DNA of 64,000 nt from Paenibacillus_Z sp042653205 (lineage in GTDB: Bacteria; Bacillota; Bacilli; Paenibacillales; Paenibacillaceae). A program made the translations under genes and the position numbers. Within the stretch, counting starts at the first letter, position 1, and the number at the start of each line of letters is the position of its first letter. This document shows positions 24,200-32,654 of the stretch, one piece after another. Where the stretch lies: NCBI RefSeq assembly GCF_042653205.1, contig NZ_JBHSHY010000015.1, forward strand, positions 58,143 through 122,142, read 5' to 3'. The notes under the pieces are model-generated. The model did not search any database, had not been told where the DNA came from, and saw only the letters and a program-made list of their open reading frames with translations.

Positions 24200-25480
24200 A
24201 TGGACCAGCAAGCCATTTGGGCGATCGGGATATTCGCGGCCGCCTACGCACTTATCGTATCGGAAAAAATCCACCGCACCATCGTCGCCATGATCGGTGG
24301 CCTGCTCGTCATCGCGCTCGGCATCGTCGACCAGGAGACGGCTTTGCACCACATCGACTTCAACACGCTCGGCCTCCTGATCGGGATGATGATCATCGTC
24401 GCCGTCTCGGCCGATACGGGGGCGTTCGCGTACGCGGCGGTCTGGGCCGCGAAGAAGGCGAAGGGCCGGCCCGTCCCGATCATGATCGCGCTCGCGCTGC
24501 TCACGGCCGTCGCCTCCGCGTTCCTGGACAACGTGACGACGATTCTGCTCATGGTGCCGATCAGCTTCAGCATCGCGCGGCAGCTCGGCTTCTCGCCGAT
24601 TCCGCTGCTGATCACGCAAGTTCTGGCCTCCAACGTCGGCGGCACCGCCACGCTTATCGGCGATCCGCCGAACATCATGATCGGCAGCGCGGTGAAGGAA
24701 CTGACGTTCGGAGCGTTCCTCGCAAACCTCGCCCCGATCGCGGTGATCGTCATGGCGGCGTACGTGCCGCTGTTCGCGCTGCTGTACCGCGAGCAGCTGC
24801 GCACGACGCCCGAGCGGATGCGCAGCCTGATGGATATGGACCAGTCCGAGCTGATCACGGATGCCAAGCTGCTCGTCAAAAGCCTGTCCGTGCTGGGCTT
24901 GACCATCCTGGGGTTTTTCCTGCACCAGGCGCTGCATCTGGAATCCGCCGCCGTCGCGCTCTCGGGCGCCTTCCTGCTGCTGCTGATCACGGGCGAACAC
25001 CGGATGGAGGAAGCGTTCAAGAAGATCGAATGGCCGACGATATTCTTCTTCGCGGGCCTCTTCGTCCTCGTCTCGGGGCTCGTCGAGACCGGCGTCATGG
25101 CCGATCTGGCCGCCAAGGCGATCGAGCTCACGGACGGCAACGTCGCCGCGGCTTCCATGCTGATCCTCTGGCTCAGCGCGATCGCCTCCGCGTTCCTGGA
25201 CAACATCCCGTTCGTCGCGACGATGATTCCGCTCATACAGGAGATGGGCGCGCGCGGCATCGACAACCTGGAGCCGCTCTGGTGGAGCCTCGCGCTCGGC
25301 GCCTGCCTGGGCGGGAACGGCACGCTGATCGGGGCGAGCGCCAATCTCATCGCGGCGGGCCTGTCCGCCAAGGAAGGCCACCCGATCCGCTTCGTCGCGT
25401 ATATGAAGGTCGCGTTTCCGCTCATGCTGTTGTCCGTCGCGCTCGCGGCCGGTTATATTTACGTGCGGTATTTAATTTGA
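24200..25480 (+). CDS. ArsB/NhaD-type ion transporter
   Basis: 426 aa, about 11-12 membrane helices, ion-transporter superfamily with inverted-repeat fold. Both halves carry the paired signatures: 'ASAFLDNVTTILLMVP' with 'GGTATLIGDPPNIMIG', and 'ASAFLDNIPFVATMIP' with 'GGNGTLIGASANLIAAG'. Family members exchange Na+/H+ (NhaD) or export arsenite (ArsB); sequence alone does not decide. GAGGAGG precedes the ATG. It lies behind a possible riboswitch, which would fit ion-responsive control. A small conserved-looking gene follows 16 bp downstream. Confidence 0.85.
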   Translation: MDQQAIWAIGIFAAAYALIVSEKIHRTIVAMIGGLLVIALGIVDQETALHHIDFNTLGLLIGMMIIVAVSADTGAFAYAAVWAAKKAKGRPVPIMIALALLTAVASAFLDNVTTILLMVPISFSIARQLGFSPIPLLITQVLASNVGGTATLIGDPPNIMIGSAVKELTFGAFLANLAPIAVIVMAAYVPLFALLYREQLRTTPERMRSLMDMDQSELITDAKLLVKSLSVLGLTILGFFLHQALHLESAAVALSGAFLLLLITGEHRMEEAFKKIEWPTIFFFAGLFVLVSGLVETGVMADLAAKAIELTDGNVAAASMLILWLSAIASAFLDNIPFVATMIPLIQEMGARGIDNLEPLWWSLALGACLGGNGTLIGASANLIAAGLSAKEGHPIRFVAYMKVAFPLMLLSVALAAGYIYVRYLI

Positions 25481-25496
25481 GAAGGGGGAGCGCCAA

Positions 25497-25784
25497 ATGC
25501 TGACGTACGAGTTTGACGACAAGCGCATTCGCTTGCAGGAAAGTCCGAACGGCGCCGACATCGAATTCCGGATCGAGCTGCTGCGCGACGCCGAGGCGTT
25601 CGTGCCGAAGCTAAAGGCGGTCAGGGCTTATTTCGAGGATAACGACGTTTTGACCGACGTGCTGTTCTACGCGTATCCGAACCATGTCTATACCGCCATC
25701 GTGCGGCCGGATTATTATGCCGATTTCGTTCTTCAGCTGATGAAGCATCGGCTGCTGCGGAGCGTGGCGTGGGCGGAAGCTTAG
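25497..25784 (+). CDS. Small hypothetical protein
   Basis: 95 aa, not recognised. It is soluble-looking, mixed alpha/beta and rich in aromatic and acidic residues ('AVRAYFEDNDVLTDVLFYAYPNH' region; 'VRPDYYADFVLQLMKHRLL'). GAAGGGGGAG precedes the ATG, 16 bp after the transporter stop, so it is probably co-transcribed. The strong ribosome site and coherent composition argue that it is real. Confidence 0.65.
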   Translation: MLTYEFDDKRIRLQESPNGADIEFRIELLRDAEAFVPKLKAVRAYFEDNDVLTDVLFYAYPNHVYTAIVRPDYYADFVLQLMKHRLLRSVAWAEA

Positions 25785-25884
25785 GCGCGGGTCAGGGCAC
25801 GCCGTCCTAGGCATGTCCTAATTTGGGAGTCATTGCAACTTAAGCCCGGCGGGTACGTCCATTAGTAGGAAGGGGGAGACGCGG

Positions 25885-26385
25885 ATGACTAAAACGTTGA
25901 CCGCCGTGCTGCTGGCCGCCGCGCTGCTGGCGGGCTGCGGACGGAACGACGGGAGCGTGGCCGGCGGCTCGGCCGCGGGCTTCCCGAAGCCGGCGAAGCC
26001 CTACACGTCCGAGGAGGCCGCCAAGAACGGCGACGTCGTGAACGTGCACGGACGCTACACCAACCTGGACAAATGGCTGGCGTTCGCAGAGCGGGTCGAA
26101 TCGGGCAAGGACGAGCCGGCACAGGTGCGTGTCACGGCATACACGATCGAAGGCGACCCGATCTTCAGCGAGCTGGTTTACGACGGGCAAGCCGTTCATT
26201 TCACGTACGACAACGCGATGGACGCCTTCGGCAAGGACCTGGGCCGTCCGTCGGCGACATGTGCCGGCATCGGCCGGCAGGCTGGCGAAGACGGGGTCGT
26301 CTTATACGCGCTGAAGGGCTGCGACGGGGAGGCCGGCGGCTTCTTTAGGCTCGAAGTTCCGGAAAAAGAGCTTGGACCGGGCTGA
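25885..26385 (+). CDS. Lipoprotein with DUF4362-like domain
   Basis: 166 aa. Lipoprotein signal with lipobox 'LLAGC' (Cys about residue 19), then a Gly/Ser linker and a small domain resembling DUF4362: 'YTSEEAAKNGDVVNVHGRY', 'NLDKWLAFAERVESGK', 'VRVTAYTIEGDPIF'. Two further cysteines ('SATCAG', 'LKGCDG') could form a disulfide. Function of the family is unknown; it should be anchored on the outer face of the membrane. AAGGGGGAGA precedes the ATG. Confidence 0.8.
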   Translation: MTKTLTAVLLAAALLAGCGRNDGSVAGGSAAGFPKPAKPYTSEEAAKNGDVVNVHGRYTNLDKWLAFAERVESGKDEPAQVRVTAYTIEGDPIFSELVYDGQAVHFTYDNAMDAFGKDLGRPSATCAGIGRQAGEDGVVLYALKGCDGEAGGFFRLEVPEKELGPG

Positions 26386-26460
26386 CGCGGCGTGTACAAT
26401 GAAGCCTATATGGCGTAATCATTGCGCACATCACGCAGCTAGAGGAAAGGCATTATCATC

Positions 26461-27711
26461 ATGTGGACGTACACCGCCAGTTTGGTTCGCGATTTATCCC
26501 CGGGGGTGAAGCGCTTCATCGCGACGGAGAGCTTATTCGGCATCGCCTCCGGCATTTTCGCCCTCATTCTTAATTTGCACCTGCTCGACCTCGGCTTCTC
26601 CAATGACGACATCGGCCGCATCACGTCGCTCGGCGCGCTGACGGTCGGACTCGCCAGCCTGCCCGCCGGCATCGCCGTGAGGCGCATCGGCCGCAAAACG
26701 ATGCTCGTCACCGGCATGCTGCTCGCCTTCCTGGCGCTCGCGCTGTTCGGCGTCGCCACGAGCCTCGCCGCGATCACGGCCGCGCAGCTGATCTGGTCGC
26801 TCGGCATCACGGCGATCGTGAACTCCGAGATTCAGCTGATCTTCCAGTACTGCCGTACCAAAAAAGAAGAGACGAGCGCCTATTCGCTGCTGTTCGCCAT
26901 GTTCACGTTCTTCACCGGCGTCGGCACGTGGCTCGGCGGCTACCTGCCGCAGTGGCTGCCGGGGCATACGACGGTCTATCAGTACGCCTTCTTCGTGGCC
27001 GGCGCCTGTCTTGGGCTCTCCGGCCTGCTGCGCGGCCTGCTGCTGCCGGCGACGCACGCCCGGGCGGAAGCCGCCGCGGGGGCCGAGCAGGCAGCGGGCG
27101 GGACGCCTGCCGCGGCAGCGCCGAAGAAGCGGCGCGCGACGGCGTTCCTGCTGGCGCTGTCGCTCCTCGTCTTCAGCTCGGGCTTTACGTTCGGGCTGCT
27201 CAGTCCGTTCCTGAATATCATCCTGAAATTCCGCTACGAGATGGCGGACGGGACGATCTCCGGCCTGCTCGCGCTGTCCGGCTTCTTCTTCTTCCTCGGC
27301 TCGATCGTCATGCCGTACGTCGTGGAGCGATGGGGGAGCCGCCGGACGTTCATCTTCCTGTTCCTCTATAACGCGGCGATCGTCGCGCTGATGGCCGCGG
27401 CCATGCCGGCCGCCGCGTTCGCGGTGCTGCTGCTGCTCCGCGGCACCGGCTTCACGATGCTGAACAACTTGACGGACAGCGAGTGCATGTCGGCCGTGGC
27501 CGAAGCGGACCGCAACCTGTTCGCGGGTTTGCGGACGGTGTCGCGCAGCGCCGGCAACACCATCGCCTCGTACTGGGCGGGGATGATTTTGGCGGGCAGC
27601 CATTATTCGCTGCCGTTCCTGCTGACGGCTGCCGCTGTGCTGACCGGGTACGCCGTGTACGCGTGGTTCGTGCAGGGTATGCTCGACCGCCGGCCGGAGG
27701 GGCAGACGTAG
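26461..27711 (+). CDS. MFS transporter
   Basis: 416 aa, 12 predicted helices with a 25-residue Ala/Gly-rich cytoplasmic loop at the centre (about residues 200-225). Motif A-like 'PAGIAVRRIGRKTMLVTG' follows helix 2. The substrate is unknown. The 3' neighbour is a Tat-exported Rieske protein 40 bp away; whether they cooperate is unclear. Confidence 0.85.
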   Translation: MWTYTASLVRDLSPGVKRFIATESLFGIASGIFALILNLHLLDLGFSNDDIGRITSLGALTVGLASLPAGIAVRRIGRKTMLVTGMLLAFLALALFGVATSLAAITAAQLIWSLGITAIVNSEIQLIFQYCRTKKEETSAYSLLFAMFTFFTGVGTWLGGYLPQWLPGHTTVYQYAFFVAGACLGLSGLLRGLLLPATHARAEAAAGAEQAAGGTPAAAAPKKRRATAFLLALSLLVFSSGFTFGLLSPFLNIILKFRYEMADGTISGLLALSGFFFFLGSIVMPYVVERWGSRRTFIFLFLYNAAIVALMAAAMPAAAFAVLLLLRGTGFTMLNNLTDSECMSAVAEADRNLFAGLRTVSRSAGNTIASYWAGMILAGSHYSLPFLLTAAAVLTGYAVYAWFVQGMLDRRPEGQT

Positions 27712-27750
27712 CGCGGGCGGCAGCCATTTCGCACGGAAGGAGCGATCGCC

Positions 27751-28299
27751 ATGGATCGCAAGGTTCCGCAGAAGATTACCCGGCGCGCGTTTCTCGGCAC
27801 GACCGCGAAGCTCGCGATCGGGACGGCCGCGCTGCTGGCCGGCAGCACCGGCCTGTTCTACTACGGGGCCGTGACGCACCGCAAGTCCCCGGTCTCTGGA
27901 CCGCCGCCGGGCAATTATGCCCGGCTCGGCGCGGCCGCGGACCTGGAGCGGCTGCGCGGCGTGACCCGCATCGATTACGAGGCGGACTACATCGACGCCT
28001 GGTATACGAAGCCGGTGAAGGGCTTCGTTTACGTCGCGGCCGGCGAGGACGGCAGGCTGATCATCCTGTCGCCGGCCTGTACGCATCTGGGCTGCGCGGT
28101 GGTGCCCGCGACGGAAGCGCAGCGGGCCGGCCGTCCCGAGACATACTTCTGGTGCCCGTGCCACGGAGCGGAGTTCGACGCCGCGGGGGGCGCCACCTTC
28201 GTGGTTGAGCGCGGATTGGACACGTATGAGCCGGTCTTCTTGGACGGCAGCGTCTACATCGATATCATGAAGCCGATTCCGGGAGCAAAAGGCGCCTGA
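27751..28299 (+). CDS. Tat-exported Rieske [2Fe-2S] protein
   Basis: 182 aa. The N-terminal 'TRRAFLGTTAKLAIG' is a twin-arginine signal/anchor. Cluster ligands are Cys and His in 'CTHLGC' and in 'CPCHGAEFD', the two-loop Rieske signature with the extra disulfide cysteines. It resembles QcrA of the menaquinol:cytochrome c reductase, but no cytochrome b or qcrB/qcrC lies beside it, so this is an orphan copy. It would transfer electrons on the outer face of the membrane. AAGGAGCGA precedes the ATG; a terminator follows at once. Confidence 0.9.
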   Translation: MDRKVPQKITRRAFLGTTAKLAIGTAALLAGSTGLFYYGAVTHRKSPVSGPPPGNYARLGAAADLERLRGVTRIDYEADYIDAWYTKPVKGFVYVAAGEDGRLIILSPACTHLGCAVVPATEAQRAGRPETYFWCPCHGAEFDAAGGATFVVERGLDTYEPVFLDGSVYIDIMKPIPGAKGA

Positions 28300-28314
28300 A
28301 GCCGGCGCGAAGAG

Positions 28315-28341
28315 CCCTGTCTTGGCGGACAGGGTTTTTTT
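28315..28341 (+). terminator. Terminator after the Rieske gene
   Basis: CCCTGTC/GACAGGG around TTGGCG, followed by T7. Confidence 0.85.
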
Positions 28342-28444
28342 GGCGCGCGCGGAGAGGTATAATGGCACTGAACGCATGCTCCGACGGATGGCATGCGAAA
28401 CGCAGGGACATGCGGAATCACGAGGGAAAAGGAGCGTGCACGAC

Positions 28445-29200
28445 ATGAACAGCAAGGAACGGTTTTCCGACCGGGTGGACACGTACGTCAAATTCCGGCC
28501 GACCTATCCGCAGGAGGCGATCGACTATTTGTACGGCCCGGTCGGCTTCGACGCCAGCTCGGTCATCGCGGATATTGGAGCGGGGACAGGCATTTTCTCG
28601 CGGCTGCTGGTGGAGCGGGGAAGCCGGGTCATCGCCGTCGAGCCGAATGCCGAGATGCGGACGGCCGCGGTGGAGACGCTGGCGCAAGAGCCGCAGTTTC
28701 TCGCCGTGGCAGGCTCGGCGGAGGAGACGACGCTGACGGATGCGTCGGTCGATTATATCACGTGCGCGCAGTCGTTCCACTGGTTCGACCGGGCGGCCGC
28801 GCGGACGGAATTCCGCCGCATCCTGAAGCCGGACGGGAAGGCGGTGCTGATCTGGAATTCGCGCCTGACGGAGGGCACGCCATTCCGGGAGGGGTATGAC
28901 GCGCTGCTGAAGCGGTACGCCACCGATTACGAGCAAATGACGCACAAGAACATCGCGCCCGCCGACCTCGCCGCGTTCTTTCGGGAAGGGACGATGCGCG
29001 AGGCGCGCTTCGGGATGAGCCAAACCTTCGATTACGAAGGGTTGAAGGGCAGGCTGCTATCCTCGTCGTACAGCCCGATGCCAGGCCATCCGAACCATGA
29101 GCCGATGCTCGAGGCGCTGCGGCGGCTCTTCGACGAGACGAACGAGGACGGCAAGGTCGCGTTCGACTACGAGACGGAAGTGTATTGGGGCGAGGTTTGA
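28445..29200 (+). CDS. Class I SAM-dependent methyltransferase
   Basis: 251 aa. Motif I 'IADIGAGTGIFSRLL', acidic 'VIAVEPNAEM', motif IV 'VDYITCAQSFHWFD' and 'FRRILKPDGKAVLIWN' follow in the usual order. The N-terminal 'FSDRVDTYVKFRPTYP' and 'AQSFHWFD' are typical of the small-molecule methyltransferase group around YcgJ/Tam-like proteins. Substrate unknown. ATG 28445 has AAAGGAG 10 bp upstream. Confidence 0.87.
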   Translation: MNSKERFSDRVDTYVKFRPTYPQEAIDYLYGPVGFDASSVIADIGAGTGIFSRLLVERGSRVIAVEPNAEMRTAAVETLAQEPQFLAVAGSAEETTLTDASVDYITCAQSFHWFDRAAARTEFRRILKPDGKAVLIWNSRLTEGTPFREGYDALLKRYATDYEQMTHKNIAPADLAAFFREGTMREARFGMSQTFDYEGLKGRLLSSSYSPMPGHPNHEPMLEALRRLFDETNEDGKVAFDYETEVYWGEV

Positions 29201-29234
29201 ACCTGGCCGCAGGGAACTAGCCGCGAGCGGCGCC

Positions 29235-29260
29235 AGCCCCGGACCGTTGTCCGGGGCTGT
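29235..29260. terminator. Hairpin between convergent methyltransferase and DinB-type genes
   Basis: AGCCCCGGAC-CGTT-GTCCGGGGCT, a perfect 10-bp stem midway between the two stop codons. Confidence 0.65.
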
Positions 29261-29284
29261 TGTCGTGTATTGGCGCTCGCGGGT

Positions 29285-29800
29285 TCAGCGGACGTACCAG
29301 TACAGCGCGAGCTCCGTCATAACGGACGGAATGCCCATCTGCCGCAGCATGGCCGACATGTTCCCGCGGTGGTAGGTGCCGTGGTTCACGATCTGCAGCG
29401 CCATCTCGGACAGCTTGACGTCCCGGATGCCGGCGTACGGATTATCGAGTGTCAGGACGGCGTCCAGGTCGTCCCGGCTCCGCAGGAATGCGGCGATCTC
29501 CTCGCCCTGCGAACGAAAGGCGGCTTCGGCCGCCTCCAGGGACAGCGCCCGGATCTCGTCGTCCAAGTGAGCGGTCGCTTCCATGGCGTCGGCCATGCGG
29601 ACGCCCTGCATCATCAGCAGCCAGCCCCGGTCGACCCGGTAAATATGGGCGAGCGCGTCGGCCAGCGTCGGAAACGAGCTCGTCACTTCGCGGCGGTATG
29701 CGTCCGCGGGCAGTTCTTGCAGCCGGCGGATCATCGTCTCGTTCGCCCAAGTATGGAAGGCGATCATCTCCAGCGCGTGGTGGGTGTTCAGTTCGTTCAT
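29285..29800 (-). CDS. DinB/YfiT-family four-helix protein
   Basis: 171 aa. Predicted four-helix bundle with His residues at the metal-binding spacing of the DinB fold: His in 'HHALEMIAFHTWAN', 'ALAHIYRVDRGWL' and 'VNHGTYHRGNMS'. Proteins of this fold often act as metal-dependent thiol transferases, but no substrate can be named. Transcribed divergently from the winged-helix/TPR regulator across a 120-bp gap holding an inverted repeat. Confidence 0.85.
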   Translation of the reverse strand: MNELNTHHALEMIAFHTWANETMIRRLQELPADAYRREVTSSFPTLADALAHIYRVDRGWLLMMQGVRMADAMEATAHLDDEIRALSLEAAEAAFRSQGEEIAAFLRSRDDLDAVLTLDNPYAGIRDVKLSEMALQIVNHGTYHRGNMSAMLRQMGIPSVMTELALYWYVR

Positions 29801-29865
29801 TTTTCATCAGCCTCCGTCGTTGTTTTCGGTGTTCCGAACCGTTGACTTCATTGTAGCGGATCATT

Positions 29866-29885
29866 CCTGACAGCTGATTGTCAGG
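29866..29885. promoter_or_regulatory. Inverted repeat in the divergent promoter region
   Basis: CCTGACA-N6-TGTCAGG, 7-bp arms. A related CTGACAG element lies at 31142-31148 upstream of the MFS gene. Candidate operator for the adjacent regulator. Confidence 0.4.
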
Positions 29886-29922
29886 GATCAAAAAATAAAA
29901 TGGATATCGAAGGAGGGCCCGC

Positions 29923-31110
29923 ATGGCGCAAATCTGGTTCGACCCCGGCACCCTTACGGTCAGCTGCGGGCCGGATACCGTACCGCTGCTTGCTCAGGAA
30001 TACGCGCTGCTGCGGTTTCTGTACGACCGGCGCGGGCAGGTATTCTCGCGCGGCCAGCTGCTCGACCACGTCTGGCCGGACCGGTATCCGGACGAGCGGA
30101 CCGTGGACGATCATGTCTACCGCCTCCGCCGGAAGCTCGCCCGCCTGCAGCAGCTCGCCGTCGTGACCGTCCGCGGCCGCGGCTACAGCCTGCGCGTAGC
30201 GGAGACGCCCGCGGCGCCGAATCCGTCGGTCCTGGACGCGGACATCCGCTCCTCCGTGCAGGGCTTGTTCCGCAAATACCATCTATACGGCCAAGGAAGT
30301 TCCATGCTGACGCTGGCCGCGCAGCAGGACGTGCTCGGCATCGAGGTCGACGCGTTCTACGGCGTGTACCTGCGCTTCATTCAAGGCGACCTGGCGTGGT
30401 TTCTGCGCACGGACGAGGCGCCGCCCGCCGACCGGCTTTATTGGGTGCTGCTCTTCTACGCTTACCTGGCCGATCCGCGCGACAGCCTCGCGCGTTTCGA
30501 GCGGGCGCTGGAATTGCAGGCGCTGGCGCCGGAGCAGCGGCGCGAGCTGTACATATTGAACATCGTCGACCTGTACGCCGACACGGGGCAGGTCGCGCAG
30601 GCGGAGGCGCGGCTCGCGGTCGCCCGCGAGGTCGTGGAACGCGACGGCCTGACGGCGGGCTTCGCGATGCCGGTGGCGCTCGCGGAGCTGTACGTCCGCA
30701 TCGTCAAAGGCGACCTCGACGCCGCGGCGCGCGGCATGGAAGCGCTGGAGCGAATGCTGGCGGAAACGGGGTACTTGCGGGAAATCGGCCGGTTCCATCT
30801 GCTGCGGGCGATGTACCTGCTGCGGTCCGGCCGGACGAAGGAAGCGGCCCGCGCCGTAGATACGGGGCTGAGCGTCGTGCGGCAGTCACAAAACGTGCCG
30901 CTCCTGCTCCAGTCTGTACGCCAGCTGCTTCTCTGCCTGGACCGCCCGCCGGCCGGGCAAGCGGACGTCAAGCCGGATGCGAAGCCGGACGCCAGACGCG
31001 AAGCGCTCCGGCGGAAGCTCGCGGCGCAGCGGGAGGAGCTCGAGCGGGAGCACGGCTACGGCGAACTCCTCGGCGAGGCGGACGCGATGCTGAACCGGTA
31101 TTTGACGTAA
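29923..31110 (+). CDS. Winged-helix plus TPR-type regulator
   Basis: 395 aa. Residues 1-~95 form an OmpR/PhoB-type DNA-binding domain ('LLAQEYALLRFLYDRRGQVF', 'DERTVDDHVYRLRRKL', 'VRGRGYSLRV') without any receiver domain. Residues ~105-360 are helical repeats of TPR character ('RFERALELQALAPEQRREL', 'QAEARLAVAREVVERDG'), an arrangement like SARP/BTAD activators. The extreme C-terminus is a charged helix. The following MFS gene (31226) is in the same direction with its own promoter and is the likely target. GAAGGAGGG fixes the ATG. Confidence 0.82.
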   Translation: MAQIWFDPGTLTVSCGPDTVPLLAQEYALLRFLYDRRGQVFSRGQLLDHVWPDRYPDERTVDDHVYRLRRKLARLQQLAVVTVRGRGYSLRVAETPAAPNPSVLDADIRSSVQGLFRKYHLYGQGSSMLTLAAQQDVLGIEVDAFYGVYLRFIQGDLAWFLRTDEAPPADRLYWVLLFYAYLADPRDSLARFERALELQALAPEQRRELYILNIVDLYADTGQVAQAEARLAVAREVVERDGLTAGFAMPVALAELYVRIVKGDLDAAARGMEALERMLAETGYLREIGRFHLLRAMYLLRSGRTKEAARAVDTGLSVVRQSQNVPLLLQSVRQLLLCLDRPPAGQADVKPDAKPDARREALRRKLAAQREELEREHGYGELLGEADAMLNRYLT

Positions 31111-31141
31111 CGCCGCCCGAATCGCGAAACCTTCGTTTCGT

Positions 31142-31173
31142 CTGACAGTCCTCTGATCTTTCTCCGCTATGAT
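31142..31173 (+). promoter_or_regulatory. Candidate promoter of the MFS gene with regulator half-site
   Basis: -10 TATGAT at 31168-31173; CTGACAG at 31142-31148 lies over the -35 region and resembles the arm of the repeat at 29866. A dyad CGAAAC-CTTC-GTTTCG ends just upstream (31124-31139). Confidence 0.35.
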
Positions 31174-31225
31174 GATTCCACGGCCTGCAAGGGTGATTCG
31201 GGGAAATCGGAAGGAGAAGGGCATC

Positions 31226-32494
31226 ATGAGGAAAATGAGCTTTGCGCGCGGGGCGCGCGCGGACGGCCTGTGGGGGAACCGCGTCTTCGCGCGGATGTTC
31301 GCCGCCTACGCGGGCGCGGCGATGGGGGAATGGTTCGACGCGATCGCGATCCAGGTGCTGATCGTGTATCGCTGGGGCGCGGGACCGGTGACGCTGTCCT
31401 GGATCCCGGTTGTCATGGCGCTGCCCGGCCTCTTGCTCGGCACGTTGGCGGGCGTCGCGGCCGACCGGCTGCCGCGCATTCGGCTCATGCTGCTGAGCGA
31501 CCTGTTCACGGCGGCCGCCACGGTCGCGATATTGGCGGCGCCGAACGTCTATGCGCTGATCCCGCTGCTCGCGCTGCGCGCAGGGGCCGCCGCGTTCATC
31601 GCGCCGGCCCAGCAGGCCGTCACGCGGCATGTCGTACCGGCAGACCAGCTGCTGCGGGCGACGACGCTGAACGGCATGCTGCAGCAGAGCGCCAAGATCG
31701 CCGGTCCGCTCGCCGGCGCGTTCGTTCTCGCGGCGCTGTCGCCGGGCGCCTGCATCCTGGCGCATGCTGCGGCCCGGCTGTTGTCGGCCGGCCTGCTGTG
31801 GACGGTCCGTTCGGCCGAGCCCGGCCAAGCGCGGAACCCGGAGGCGGAGAAGCCCCCGTCGGCGGCCGCGGAATGGCGCGAAGGGCTGCGCGCGGTCGTC
31901 CGGGCCAAGCCGGTGCTGCACGCGCTGCTCTTTGGGTTCGTCGGGCTGACGGCCATCCTGATGGTCGACTACCAGTTCGCCACGCTGCTGCGGGAGCTGG
32001 CGCCCGGCCGTCCGTCCCTGCTCGGCTGGCTGATCGCCGCGATCGGCGCCGGTTCGGTCGGGATCATGCTTCTGCTGAACAAGCGGAAGCGCCTTCCGTA
32101 CGGCTGGGGCTTCGGCGGCGGCTACGCCCTGCTCGGCGCGGCGATTGCGGGCTTCGGCCTGCTGCCGGTCGGCGCGCCGGCGGCGGCCGTGCTCGCGCTG
32201 GGCCTGCTGCTCGGCGTCGGGAACGGGGCGTGCATCACGACGAAGAGCTATTTGCTGCAAAAGGAAATGCCTGCAGCACTCATCGGCCGGGCGTTCGGCG
32301 TCGACCAGACCTTGACGAGCTTCGTCATGCTGGGGGCGCCGCTCGCCGGCGGCCTGCTGATCGAAGCGGCGGGGGCGCGTCCCGTATTCGCGGCGTTCGG
32401 GTGGACGACGGCCGCCATCGGCATGCTCGGTCTGCTGCTCGCGCCGATCTTATGGGGGCGAAGCGGCGCGAGCGCGGCCGGGGACGCCCGCTAG
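31226..32494 (+). CDS. MFS transporter, EntS/MFS_3-like
   Basis: 422 aa, 12 predicted helices. 'GVAADRLPRIRLMLLSDLF' is motif A, and 'QQAVTRHVVPADQLLRATTL' with 'QSAKIAGPLAGAFVLAALSPG' is the segment typical of the EntS-like exporter family. Likely exports a small hydrophobic compound or siderophore; substrate unknown. GGAGAAGG before ATG 31226 supports the start. Adjacent to the winged-helix/TPR regulator. Confidence 0.87.
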   Translation: MRKMSFARGARADGLWGNRVFARMFAAYAGAAMGEWFDAIAIQVLIVYRWGAGPVTLSWIPVVMALPGLLLGTLAGVAADRLPRIRLMLLSDLFTAAATVAILAAPNVYALIPLLALRAGAAAFIAPAQQAVTRHVVPADQLLRATTLNGMLQQSAKIAGPLAGAFVLAALSPGACILAHAAARLLSAGLLWTVRSAEPGQARNPEAEKPPSAAAEWREGLRAVVRAKPVLHALLFGFVGLTAILMVDYQFATLLRELAPGRPSLLGWLIAAIGAGSVGIMLLLNKRKRLPYGWGFGGGYALLGAAIAGFGLLPVGAPAAAVLALGLLLGVGNGACITTKSYLLQKEMPAALIGRAFGVDQTLTSFVMLGAPLAGGLLIEAAGARPVFAAFGWTTAAIGMLGLLLAPILWGRSGASAAGDAR

Positions 32495-32521
32495 AAGCAT
32501 CACATACCGTGTGAGATTAAG

Positions 32522-32551
32522 AGGAAGGAGCGGCGGCTCTTTCCTTTTTTT
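32522..32551 (+). terminator. Terminator after the MFS gene
   Basis: AGGAAGGAGC-GGCG-GCTCTTTCCT with one G-U pair, then T7. Confidence 0.8.
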
Positions 32552-32654
32552 ATGCCGCTTTCACGCGTCGAATGTTTCTTCCACCTGCGCATATTTTGAT
32601 CCATAGACTAATAAATTGGGGTAGAATTCACTTACTTGTGAAGGAAGTGTGGCG

